A stretch of 64,000 nt of DNA from Geosiphon pyriformis. Taxonomy: Eukaryota > Glomeromycota > Glomeromycetes > Archaeosporales > Geosiphonaceae. The translations under genes were made by a program, and so were the position numbers. Positions 43,601 to 54,250 of the stretch are shown here, piece by piece. The DNA lies in NCBI GenBank assembly GCA_016748015.1, contig JAAOMT010000617.1:442635-506634 (forward strand), in the 5' to 3' direction. Numbering within the stretch: position 1 is the stretch's first letter; each line of letters begins with the position of its first letter. A model generated the notes under the pieces. That model was not told where the DNA came from. It saw only the letters and a list, made by a program, of their open reading frames with translations, and searched no databases.

Positions 43601-45400
43601 TGGTGTTCCCGACTCATATTGGCATCACCCTTTTAAATAGTTTTTTGGCAGGTGTGGTCTATATTTTTTCTGGATGTGATTTGTCTTTGGACAATTTTCC
43701 ATCCTGTGCTTTTCACCATTGGGAAAGCACTTCTATGTTTCTTGTTCTCAGCAAGCCCAATTTTCTCAAATGTGTCTTCTTGCTTAAGTATTATGGTATC
43801 ACATTTGTGAAGCAGCTACGTGATCAAAATGGTGTTGTTTTTAGTTAGAAAGCTTTCAAGTATTGAAAGAGGCTGAACCCCTATGGACCTGTTCTTTTAT
43901 GGTTTGATCTCTCTGTTCGTTTTTTCAGTGGTGCTGTGCTTTCTTCTGTAGACTCTTCACTTGGGGATAGTTGTATCTTATTGGATGTTTGTCAATCTCG
44001 CGGTTTTGGTATTGTTTGTGACAATCTGTTGGATGTTAATGTGGCTTGCCTTTCTGTGTATACAGATGGGTCTCTGAGTGGTTTGGAAACTTGTAATATG
44101 AAGACTGGTGCTGCTGTTTTTTTTGAGGACATTAATTCAGGTTTGGGTATGAACATGTTTGGTCTGGTTTCTTCTATGAAAGTGGAGTTGCAGGCCATCT
44201 CCTTGGCTCTTGAATGTGTTCCCTCTTTTTGTTCAGTTAACTTGTTCTCGGACAGTCAGGCCGCTTTGAATGCTTGCAAGTCTGAGTCTTTGCTGGTTTG
44301 TTCAGATTTCAGAAATCAGTATTGGATTAAATGTCACCACATTGCTAACATTATTCATCAGAAAAATTTGGATGTAAATTGGATCAAAGTTAAAGGTCAT
44401 TCAGATATCCTAGGCAATATGTGGACTGATGCACTTACTAAAGATGCTGCTTTTTCTTCTTGGCAGCTGCCTCATATAGTCAGTGAACATTTTCTGAAGG
44501 CTGGTAGTATTGCAATATCTGGTATTTCAAGATATTTTGTCTATAGTGTTTTCCAGTCTGTTCATTAAACACATTGGGAGGTTGGCTCTGGTTCTGGAGT
44601 TGTGGTAAATAGTTTGCAGGGTGAAATTGATTGGTCCAAGTCTTCTTTGGTGTGGCATTTGGATTCTTACATGGCTGCTGGTTTTACTAGTATGCAGATG
44701 GCTGGCTTTCGGACATATTTCATGAAGGCCTTGTATCATCATCTTCCTGTTGTTGTACATAAGTGTCTGTATGATAAGTGTTACCCTAGTGTGGTTTGTT
44801 TGTTCTGTGACAATATTGAGGTTTCAGACCATGTCTTTTCCTGTTCCTTTGATGCTGCTGGTCATGCTCAATTGATGGACATTTATGCAGATGCCTGGGC
44901 AGTGTGTTCTGGTTTGTCTCATTCTTCTTTGTGTGTTTCTCAGTTGTTGTCAATTTGCATTTCTAATATGGCGATTGGTGTGGTTCTGTGTAAGGGCTTT
45001 GTTTTCAATAATTTGTATTATGAGTCTGTTTCTGTTTACAAGGATCCTGAGATGGTGGTTTTTAATGTTGTGGATTTTGTTTGCAAGTTTTGCCTTGCAT
45101 TCTGTAATAATATCTGACTGGTCTGTACAAGATACTGGGCCATTATGGAGAAGAATAAGCTGATTCCACATGATGGCTCTGTCCTTGTCTCTGTTTCTGG
45201 TTTTGCTTCCCAGCTTTTGGCTGGTGTGGTTAAGTTGTTGGGTGTTGCTGATGTACTCAACATTAGTTTTGGGTTTTGCAAGCTTTGTTTATTTTTTGCA
45301 GGTATTAATGATGTGGTTTCTGTTGGTATAAGTGCACAGTATTGTTCTGACTGGTCTGAATGGCTGGTCACGTGTAGGAAAAACATGATTTGCACCTAGT
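40676..45400 (+). pseudogene. LINE ORF2: endonuclease, RT, RNase H, zinc finger
   Basis: Endonuclease: CNIKGMN, FTETKL, GGDFNED and DTDYNAV (His of the usual DTDH now Tyr). RT: LPDGKAAGLSGISNKLW, SMIPKLYEWEG, and AGAFVDDTIW with catalytic DD at about 42975. RNase H: YTDGSLS, VELQAISLALE, FSDSQAAL, WTDALTKDAA, all four acids present. Finger: CLFCDNIEVSDHVFSC. Stops at 40751, 41225, 41465, 42128, 42353, 42614, 42659, 43846 and 44566 correspond to Trp, Gln, Arg or other sense codons in LINE-2. Confidence 0.85.
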
Positions 45401-45470
45401 TTAGATCATTTGAATGATGTATAGTTCTAGGTAGTGTTTGGACTTCACTTGTTAAAAGATAAAAAAAAAA

Positions 45471-46000
45471 AAATTAAGATTTTAAAATTATATAATAAAA
45501 AAAAATTTATTAACTATAATATTTTTTTAATGTTTTTTTATTATTAAGCTTTAACAAATATGATTCAACTACTACATAGAAATTAAGAACAAATTAAGTG
45601 TTTTAGTATTAAATATAGTTTATGTATTCTTTACATATAATCAATTACTCAAGTCAATTTAAACTATACTATATTGATACTCTAAAAAAAAACTTATTTA
45701 AAGAAAACATTTTTGAATAATCTTAAACAATATAGTACTATTATTAACCAATTTAACTAGTTATTTAGCCATTTTTAAAATATTAGTCTTAATACTAATA
45801 AACTTATGTTTTTATAGTAATATCAAATTAGAAACCATATTATTATTAAATATAAACAAACTTACATAAAAGCCAAACATATTAATGTTTTTATAATTAC
45901 ACTCAGTTTTTAAAGCAATTATTTTTTGCTTTAATTTTATCAACTGCTTTATTAAAAATATTTATATATACTAAAATTTCATTGATTTTAAGACCAAATA
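45471..46000. other. AT-rich spacer, no gene seen
   Basis: A+T-dominated sequence after the LINE tail. No supported frame, RNA or repeat beyond short simple runs. Confidence 0.55.
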
Positions 46001-47428
46001 TACTACATAAAATCAAATTTCTATTAACAAACTATTTAAACACAGTAAACAAAAAACAATTGGCTTAACAATAAATTTAATTAATGCAAAAAACTTGGCC
46101 AAATCAGATTTCAAAAAGACTAATCAAAAAAAATTATAGAATTATTAGCCACTATATTAACAGAAAAAGCATAACCAATTAAAAAACTAGAAACTAAAAA
46201 AGATAAAGAAGCAACAACCTTAACATAAAACTTTACATTAATAAAACAAAACACAAAAGTCTTAAAAATTTTAAAAAAAAGAGATAAAATATCTTATAAT
46301 TAACAGTTAAATAATTTAAGTTTTGGCACTTAAAACAATATTAATATTTATAAGTTTTTTACTAGATACAATACTTTTTTAAAATATTATTTTAATAATA
46401 ATAGCATCCAAATTATTTTGTAAGCCAAACATAATTAGAATAAACCAAAAATAACAACCAAAATCAGATAAGCAAAAAATAAAACAAGTTTGACTACTAA
46501 CTTAAAAAATCATATTATTGATTTCAAAAACAGTATAATCAAAAAAAAGATTGACCAATTTGGTCTTAAACTTATTATAAAACAGAATATTTTTATTTTT
46601 ATTTATTAGAAAAAAAATCTTAATATTATTTTTACTCAACAAAATTAACCAATAATTTAAAACAAATACAACAGTATCCAAATTTTTGAAATAAACAATC
46701 ACATATTGTCAAATGCCAGCAGACTTCAATATATACAGATAACTTCTTCAAACACATTAAGCATTATTTTAATATCAATAATAAATACATCCAAAAACAT
46801 ATTATACAATGTAATTATAGCAAAAAAAACCAGACTCAGAAACCACCAAAAATTTAACAATCTTAAAAGTAATTAAACAAACAAAGCTCTTAAACTTAAC
46901 TAGAAACACAGTTTTTAAAGACTATTAAGAAATAAACTCTATATAAAAAAGCTTTATATTGTCTTTTATAATTGATTTTACATTCAAAAAACCATATATA
47001 AATTAAAAAACAACCTTAATATAAGTCAATTTAATCTTAAAAATCAAATCAAATACTAAAGTAAAAGCTACTTATTCAGCAAATTTTTAATAACTAGTAA
47101 TAATTTTCCAAATACTACTAACAGCAACACCAGAAATCAATAAAGATAATAATAAATTGGTTTTTATTTGGTCAGTTCAGTTTTCAAAAACAGATAATTT
47201 AACAGAAGATTGTTGTTTTGCTTTTAAAACTGGTAATAATCTATTAAAAAACATCATATTTAACAATACAGCCAATAATTAATCTTGGTCTATCTTAGAT
47301 AACATATTAGATAATATAATAAGGATCTTATCTAAAATTTTATTTAAAACTATAAAGAGGTTTAATATAATAATAGCAGAAGCAAGCAACTGTTCATACT
47401 TTTTGGAATTTTTGATTTTTTTGGTCAT
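46000..47428. repeat. E copy 2, left part
   Basis: Collinear with 36120-37300 but less AT-extreme. It still has words such as CAGACTCAGAAACCACC, where copy 1 reads CAGATTTAAAAATTACC. It is split at 47428 by A-full. The frame at 46502-46702 (minus) may be a remnant of a coding region but shows no recognisable domain. Confidence 0.5.
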
Positions 47429-47922
47429 TGTTACTGGAGGTTTTTTGGTTTCTTTTCTTAAATGTTGTCGATGCTTGTTTGCTGTGAATTCACGTTTTCT
47501 GGATGTGGTTGAACCTCCAATAACTGAATTTATCTTCAAATTATCTTCTATAATTTAAACTGCTGGGCTTATAAGTAGAATGGCCAATTCCGTGCCAGTT
47601 ACTTTATGTAGTTATGTTGTAGTAAACATCAACTCTTTCCCAGGAATTGCTTATCTGGAAGCTCACTAAAATGTATAGTTACTTTGCTGTGAAAGTCAAC
47701 TCTTCTACAGAAATCTTGTCTGTAGGCTACCCTAATGATTGTAAAAAAAAAGAAAAGAAAAATAAAAGAAATGTAAAAGAAATAGAATTCTGTCAAGGAA
47801 AACGTTTTCTATCCAGGCCTGAAGTCACTAACAGTTTACTGAAATTGGTAGCTAATCAATTTCAAACTGTTTAGTAGGAATTAGTTAATTTCAAAAGTGA
47901 AATAATTCAGGATTTGATTTTT
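47429..47922 (-). repeat. 3' LTR of A-full (visible part)
   Basis: Matches the first 494 bp of the 5' LTR at 56026-57001, starting TGTTACTGG. It runs into the N gap; by the partner's length it should end near 48405. The stem-loop is present near 47701-47723. Confidence 0.82.
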
Positions 47923-48657
47923 NNNNNNNNNNNNNNNNNNNNNNNNNNNNNNNNNNNNNNNNNNNNNNNNNNNNNNNNNNNNNNNNNNNNNNNNNNNNNN
48001 NNNNNNNNNNNNNNNNNNNNNNNNNNNNNNNNNNNNNNNNNNNNNNNNNNNNNNNNNNNNNNNNNNNNNNNNNNNNNNNNNNNNNNNNNNNNNNNNNNNN
48101 NNNNNNNNNNNNNNNNNNNNNNNNNNNNNNNNNNNNNNNNNNNNNNNNNNNNNNNNNNNNNNNNNNNNNNNNNNNNNNNNNNNNNNNNNNNNNNNNNNNN
48201 NNNNNNNNNNNNNNNNNNNNNNNNNNNNNNNNNNNNNNNNNNNNNNNNNNNNNNNNNNNNNNNNNNNNNNNNNNNNNNNNNNNNNNNNNNNNNNNNNNNN
48301 NNNNNNNNNNNNNNNNNNNNNNNNNNNNNNNNNNNNNNNNNNNNNNNNNNNNNNNNNNNNNNNNNNNNNNNNNNNNNNNNNNNNNNNNNNNNNNNNNNNN
48401 NNNNNNNNNNNNNNNNNNNNNNNNNNNNNNNNNNNNNNNNNNNNNNNNNNNNNNNNNNNNNNNNNNNNNNNNNNNNNNNNNNNNNNNNNNNNNNNNNNNN
48501 NNNNNNNNNNNNNNNNNNNNNNNNNNNNNNNNNNNNNNNNNNNNNNNNNNNNNNNNNNNNNNNNNNNNNNNNNNNNNNNNNNNNNNNNNNNNNNNNNNNN
48601 NNNNNNNNNNNNNNNNNNNNNNNNNNNNNNNNNNNNNNNNNNNNNNNNNNNNNNNNN
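47923..48657. other. Assembly gap (735 N)
   Basis: The gap hides the rest of the 3' LTR, the polypurine tract and most of ORF3 of A-full. Frames drawn across it are meaningless. Confidence 0.95.
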
Positions 48658-48810
48658 ATTTGGGGCTAAATTTGTAACTACTTCTGTTTGGGTATAATTA
48701 ATGTGGTTTCCAGTAACAGTAATGAATAATTTGGGTATTGTTTTTAAAGCTAACATTAGTTTTTGGGATAATTGTTGAATGTTTTGAGGAATAGTTATTA
48801 TAAGCAATTT
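48658..48810 (-). pseudogene. ORF3 N-terminus, A-full
   Basis: Downstream of integrase the minus strand reads TIPQNIQQLSQKLMLALKTI and then ITVTGNHINYTQT before the gap. It lines up with family B ORF3 (IPEHI..IVQQLFQAL..P..I.INNQTICYQNT). No ATG is visible at its start, so it may need splicing, recoding, or have lost its start. Confidence 0.55.
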
Positions 48811-48920
48811 GAAATAAAAGAAAATTATTTTTGGTGCATGGGTTTTTATGTTATTTTTGTTTTGTTTTTGTGAAATTGTTTCTAAATTATAAGAAGATAA
48901 CTATAATAATAAATTTTAAA

Positions 48921-50306
48921 TTAAGTGTTCAAGTTGTGAGGCTGTTCAATGACAATTATTGGTTCTAAATTTTGGGGAATGTCTTCAGGATTGATTAAAG
49001 GAGAATGTGTACCAATTTGTGGAATTAATGATTCAGGATTGTTTCTAGAATTATAGTGTTTCAAACAATCTCCATGTGCAACTTTTGCTAGAATTTTGTC
49101 ATCAAGTCTTAGCTTGTATGATCTGTTGCCTAAAACTTCATGGATAAAAAATGGTCCATCCCATTTATTTTCAAATTTTCCATTCCATTGTTTTTTAGCT
49201 TTAGTTCTGTATAAGAGAACTTTGTTTCCAATTTTAAATTCATTGGTGACTGGAGGCAATTTGTTATCATGCCATTCTTTTTGTTGAGCTTGAGAGTGTT
49301 TAATATGGGTGGCTGCTATTTGTCATTTTTCTTCCAATGTGCTAAGCAAAGTGTAGGCTCTTCGTTAAAGTGTTTCTTGGAAATTGTTTTCATTGATTGG
49401 TTGTATTGGGTATGTTTTCACTGTGAAACTAATTGGTAACATTGCCGTCCTTCTGTAAGTTAAATCAAATGGTATGTGTTTTGTGATATCTTGTTTTAGT
49501 GTCCTATATGCTAGTAACACTGATGGAATAAAGAGATCCCATTCTTGCTCAAAATCGGTTGAAACTTTGGCTAATGATTCACACAATGTTCTGTTGAACC
49601 GTTCTATCAGTCCATTTGTTTGTGGATGGTAGGGTGAAGATAATGGTCTCTTGACATTAAATTGTCCACAAATTTCCTGGATTAAATTGTTCACGAAATG
49701 TGTTCCTTGATCAGATAAAAGTTCTATTGGGCATCTATATCTACAAATAATGTCTTTGTAGATGAAGTTTGCTACTGATTTTGCATCTGCTCATTGAATG
49801 GCTCTGGCTTCAGGCTATTTGGTGAGATAGTCTACGGCTACTGCAATGTAGTGGTTTCCTTGGTTTGTGATAGGTAGTGGTCCGACTAAATCGATACCAA
49901 CTTTATCAAAAGGCTGTCCAACTTTAATTGAGTTTAAAAGTTCTATAGAGCAAGTTCCTTTTCTTCTTTGACAACTATCACAAGATTTAACATATTCGTG
50001 AATGTCTTTTCTCATTTGAGGCCAAAAGTAGTATTCTAGTGTTCTTTGGGTGATGCTGTCTTTTCCAAAGTGGGCTGATGAAGGATCTGAGTGCATATTG
50101 TATAATATAGTCTCTTTTTCCTGTTCTTGTATTAATCTGAGTGGTTTGTCTGGGTTTTTCAAATTTTGGTAATAAATAATGTTGTTGTGTAGAAAATATT
50201 GTTTGGCTTGTTGTTGTAGTTGATGTTTTTCATCTGGAGACCAATCTGTTGAGATTGTTAATGTTTCCAAATATTGTTTGAGATCATTGTAGTTTTCCAA
50301 ATTCAT
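48921..50306 (-). pseudogene. Integrase, A-full
   Basis: Three open blocks. 49815-50306: HHCC finger (MHSDPSSAHFGKD .. CDSCQRRKG) and GIDLVGPL (first Asp). 49365-49694 and just upstream: LLSDQGTHFV (second Asp) and HPQTNGLIERFNRT (Glu). 48921-49259: C-terminal domain with the GPY/F-type WDGPFFIHEVLGNRSYKL. Catalytic D-D-E is intact. Stops: TAG for Trp after YLTK, one in IQxADA, and one near 49365. No chromodomain follows. Confidence 0.85.
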
Positions 50307-50329
50307 TGTTTATTGGTTCTTTTGGTTGG

Positions 50330-50865
50330 TTAAGTTGAGTGTTGGTTTTTGTGTTTTTCTAATCTTGTCTTATTCTGGAGAGACAGTCAACATTGGTGTG
50401 GAGTTTTCCTGGTTTGTAATGTACTATGTATTGATAGTTTGCTAGAAATTCTGTCCATCGGGTTTGTTTTGCATTCAGCTAAGTATTTTTGTTCTGAAGC
50501 CATTTGAGTCCAATATTATCAGTGATAATATCGAATTCTTTAGGCCTAAGATAAAGGTTGAAGTGGTGTAGGGCCCAAATTACGGCTGCTGTTTCTAGTT
50601 TTGTAACAGGGTAGTTTTTCTCAGCTGGTTTTAATGTTCTGCTAGCATAAGCAATTATTCGCTCATTTCCATTGTCATCTAGTTGTAATAAGATAGCACC
50701 AAAGGCAGTATATGAAGCATCTGTAGCTAGTTGAAATTGGTTGCTGAAATCTGGATAGGCAAGAATTGGAGCTGTTGTCAGTTTTTCTTTGAGAATTTCA
50801 AAAGCTTTTTGGTGTTCGGTAGTTCATTTGTATTCAACATTTTTGGTGGTGAGCTGGTTGAGGGG
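50330..50865 (-). pseudogene. RNase H, A-full
   Basis: LATDASYTAFGAILLQLDD (Asp), KLETAAVIWALHHFNLYL (Glu), DIITDNIGLKWLQ (Asp), then ending with VHYKPGKLHTNVDCLSR, the Ty3 RNase H end motif. A stop follows NKNT (Gln). It gives the family A sequence missing from A-nested. Confidence 0.78.
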
Positions 50866-51590
50866 TTTTGCAATTTCCGAAAATCCTTTGATAAACTTCT
50901 GATAGTAGGATGCTAATCCTATGAATCCTCTTAGTTCTGTAGTGTTTTGAGGAGTTTTGAAGTTTTTGACAATGCTGATTTTTCCAGGATCTGGTTTAAT
51001 TCCATTTTTACTAACAATATGATCAAGGAAGGCCAGGCTTGTTTTTCCAAAGTAGCATTTTTCAATATTGAGTTTTAGTTCTGTTTTTTGTAATTGTTGA
51101 AAAACTTCTTACAGGTGTTTTAAGTGTAATTCGAACAATGGAGAATAAACATCAGTATTGTCAAGATAAATGACTACTGATTTCCAAAGAAGTCCTTGGT
51201 ACACAACATCCATTAATCTCTGAAACATTGCTAGTGCATTGCATAATCTGAAAGGCATTACATTGAACTCGTAATTTTCACTTTGGGTGGTGAATGCTGT
51301 TTTGGGGCAATCTTTGGGATCCATAGCAACTTGCCAGTAACCATTTTCTAAATTTAGTGTTGAAAAGTATTTGGATTTTCCAAGGGCATCTAACATGTCA
51401 TCAATCTGGGGAAGAGGGTAGACGTCTTCAATTGTAACACTGTTGAGTTGTCGATAGTCAACACAAAATCAGATCTTTCCAATTTTCTTTTTAACTAACA
51501 CTACAAATGAAGCCCAAGGACTCATGGAGGGTTGAATAAGCCCATTGTTAAGCATTCATTGTACTTCTTTTCAGATGAATTGGTGGCTTT
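50866..51590 (-). pseudogene. Reverse transcriptase, A-full
   Basis: The frame 51109-51396 holds YFSTLNLENGYWQVAMDPK, FNVMPFRLCNALAMFQRL and VVIYLDNTDV at 51157-51168. The catalytic YLDD is YLDN, so activity is lost. The finger region (FCVDYRQLN) and thumb (GKISIVKNFKTPQNTTEL) flank it. A stop replaces Arg in KIRFC. Confidence 0.82.
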
Positions 51591-52190
51591 TTGGAACAAC
51601 TCGATATGCTTGTTGTCTTCTTGGTTTGGCATTTCCTGTATAAATTTGGTGTTGGACCAAATTGGTTCTTCCTAAGTCATTGTTGTTTTCAGTGAAAATA
51701 TTGACAAATTCTGCAATTAGCTCTTTGAGCTGGGTCTGTTGTTGTGGTTCAAGTTGTCTCATGTTGATTTGAGATAGTTTTTCCATGACAACATGGTAGT
51801 TTTCAGAGCTGGGGTTTGGGTTGATTTTTGGTAGTGAATGTCCAATAATTTCAGGGAAATTGGGAACTGTTTGGGGTAATTCTTGTTGAAATATATTACT
51901 GTGAATAACTCCAATTTCTAAATTATTTAATAAAATTATGGGGTAATTATTAGGGTTGTAAAAAGTAACTCAGACTTTCTTTGTTCCTTCTGGAATATAA
52001 ATGTTTGGGATCAAAATATTATGTTTCAAGCAGACTTGTTTATTGGACTCAAAAATTTGTTGTGTGGTTGTTGGTTTTGGGCAGGTGTAGATTTCTGGAT
52101 GTTCTCCAAAGGGTGAGATGGTAATCGGTTGTGGAAGTCTAAGAATCTGGTGGAATTCGTTCCATGTATTAAGAGCTATGTTAACTGGAA
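51591..52190 (-). pseudogene. Pol linker between dUTPase and RT, A-full
   Basis: Continues from the dUTPase frame (NIALNTWNEFHQILRLPQP .. ILIPNIYIPEGTKKV), interrupted by a stop at 51970, to LGRTNLVQHQIYTGNAKP at the start of RT. Equivalent to 21376-21921. Confidence 0.65.
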
Positions 52191-52815
52191 CTGTGAATCG
52201 TTCAGTTGAACCAAAACTTTGGGTTCCTCTATTGCTTTTTCCTAATTGTTCTCTTTGATTGACTAGTTGCAAACCCAAAATGTTGATTAAGGGTAGGTAA
52301 ATAGCTTGGACAATTTTTTCAGCATGTTCGATCTTGAATGGTTTGTCAGTTTCATTTTGAAGCATCACTGTAATGTCTCCAGTATATCTAGCATTGATTA
52401 TTCCTCCTCTGACATTGATTTCTTTGCTTGCCAGAGAGAACTGGGAGGTAATTTGAACCATTGCTCCTGGCGGGATTTCGAGTGCAATTTTGAGGTTGAT
52501 TTTTGTGAGAGATTTGGGTTTGAGAACAAGAGTATCCTTGTCTGGATATCTTAGGTCATATCCAACATCAATTTTGTGTGCTTTTTTGGGTTTTATTCCT
52601 TGTCCGTTGTTGTTGAAGTATTTAAGTTGTAAGGCAGGCTGATTTTCGATAAGGTAGATAGGTGTTGTTTCAATTTTTTCCGTTGCTTCAAGTTCTCCAA
52701 ATTCAATTTCGTTCTCATCATTTTCGCTGGACAAGGGGATACTAAGAGCATAGCATTCTGGACACCACTGTTTATTACAAGGCATAATGCATTCTTCACA
52801 TAGCCTAATGTTCAT
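52190..52815 (-). CDS. dUTPase domain of Pol, A-full
   Basis: Part of a 281-residue open frame. Motifs: VGYDLRYPDK (1), TSQFSLASKEINVRGG (2, the usual RSS now QFS), GGIINARYTGDI (3, Asp to Asn), EKIVQAIYLPL (4), RGTQSFGSTE (5, two changes). The fold should be readable but catalysis is probably lost, in contrast to the A-nested copy. The frame starts with CEECIMPCNKQWCPECYAL, the last part of the Cys-rich block, so the two are continuous in the polyprotein. Confidence 0.82.
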
Positions 52816-53600
52816 TTGCTCTAATCATTGAATTTGAGCTTCTTGAGTTGGGTAAGTGTAACTTGCAATTTGGTGGTAGACTTCTACTTTGTCTTCATAA
52901 TTGAATCCAGCTAATTCCATGGTGTATTCAATGTATTCTGCTTCCTTCATTTGGCGAACATCTTCTTTGGTAGCTCCATTAATTAATGCCATTGCTAGGT
53001 CAAAAATCATCTCAGCATCATGAGGGTAGTGATAAAGTTTGTTGAGAGCACTGTTGTATGCCACATTAAAGGGTGTTCCTCTTTTTACTTTTTCTGAAAT
53101 TGATAAAGCATATTGGCAGGTCTGATCGCAGACTCCTCCTCTCATGGCTACATCAATCCAATTGCATTCTTCCGGTAGCATATCTCCACAAGTCAAACAA
53201 GGGATGTTGTCTCATTTTCTGCTCCTTTTTATTAGATGGCTCTATCATTCTCTGTGGCAAGCCTTGCAGTAATAACAAGTATGATTTTCATATTCTTCTT
53301 TAGATGAAATGCAGGCTCCCATTGATGATAGTTTCTTGTGGCAGTCCTTACATTTAAGGGGAATATAGGGGCGTTGTTTTCTTGGTTCAGGTTTTGAGTA
53401 AGGGATATTTCATCCAGAGGTTTCGGGTTCAGAGTGTGGGGTAAAATGTTCTTGTTTTGTTTTATCAGCCCAGTTGGACGTTGATCCAAGAGCCATGAAT
53501 GTTTCAATAAGAGGTTTTTCCTCTTCCAGTTTGAATTCAAAAGCTGGGGCTTTTTCAGAGCGTTTGTTGAATGTACCACAAATGGCAGGTACCTGGGCGT
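52816..53600 (-). pseudogene. Cys-rich multi-CxxC block, A-full
   Basis: The frame 52825-53196 begins TCGDMLPEECNW .. GGVCDQTCQYALS and continues with the acidic helical stretch EAEYIEYTMELAGFNYEDK. Upstream blocks hold CYYCKAC-type pairs. With CEECIMPC and CPEC in the dUTPase frame, the block has at least four CxxC or CxxxC pairs. It is consistent with zinc binding; the partner or substrate is unknown. Confidence 0.62.
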
Positions 53601-54250
53601 GTTGTCCTTGATAGGAAATTGTTAACTTTTGTGTTTCCCAATTCAGATTAGCATTGGCTTTTTGAAGCCAATCATTTCTGATGAGAGCTTAGTACTGAGA
53701 TGTATCTATTACAAAAACTTTGACTGAAATGGTAATTCCATTAAGAGTAAATGAAAAATTGTCAATTTCTCCTACTGGGGTCTTTTTCATGCCATTGGCA
53801 GTAATGATTACTGTTTGAGCTGGTCAGTCGACATTTCTCTTCAACTGTTGCATTAACTGGTAGGTGATAATGCTTCTGGCAGATCCACTGTCTAGGATCA
53901 AGTGAATTGTCTTTTCTTCGACTTCTGCTTCAGTGTACATGGCCATGATTGCTTTTTGTTCATTGGTGGCTGCATTGCTAAGCAGAAATGGTGACTCATT
54001 TGCTTCAAACTCAAAAGGGAATATATCGGAAAGGTTAGCGTTTTCAGCAATTTTGGCTGGTGGGATTGTGGTGGGAGTATAAAAAAGGTTTTGTTGTTGT
54101 TGTGCTGCAGCTCTACCTTCCGAGAGTGCAGTATGGTGAAAATCCTGTTCTTCCGGCATTGTTAAATAACTGGATTGAGTGTGGTAGTGGTTGGGTCTTG
54201 GTTGAGTGGTATTTTGGGAAACCAATTGGTTGTTCGAACTGATTCTATTG
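53601..54250 (-). pseudogene. Aspartic protease, A-full
   Basis: HLILDSGSARSIITYQLMQQL at about 53830-53900: catalytic D-S-G kept, next Thr/Gly positions changed. NFSFTLNGITISVKVFVID follows. The Gln/Pro-rich Gag tail with TPTTIPPAKIAENANLSD precedes it. A TGA replaces Trp in the NVDxPAQT block. Confidence 0.75.

Larger units (their letters stand above)
37890..45470 (+). mobile_element. LINE-1: non-LTR retrotransposon copy, plus strand
   Basis: A near full-length LINE: ORF1 (nucleic-acid-binding type), then ORF2 with AP endonuclease, RT, RNase H and a C-terminal CxxC..H..C finger. It ends near 45458 in TTTGGACTTCACTTGTTAAAA plus an A-rich tail. The same 3' end is found at LINE-2. It is interrupted by D-solo. 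Stops all derive from C-to-T or G-to-A changes relative to LINE-2. Confidence 0.85.

Noticed and set aside
40676-45400. Alternative genetic code (TGA or TAG read as Trp or Gln)
   Set aside because: TAA, TAG and TGA all appear at Trp, Gln and Arg positions, while sister copies have normal codons at the same places and the host gene uses ordinary stops. Transition mutation explains it.
46502-46702. 66-residue Asn/Phe/Ile-rich frame
   Set aside because: Composition is what A/T-rich sequence gives by chance; no motif.
47881-48807. Long open frames through the N gap on both strands
   Set aside because: They consist mostly of N and are artefacts. Only the last 50 residues on the minus strand are real sequence (ORF3 start).
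48921-49259. Chromodomain at the integrase C-terminus
   Set aside because: The end contains the GPY/F-type block and a hydrophilic tail but none of the aromatic-cage pattern of a chromodomain.
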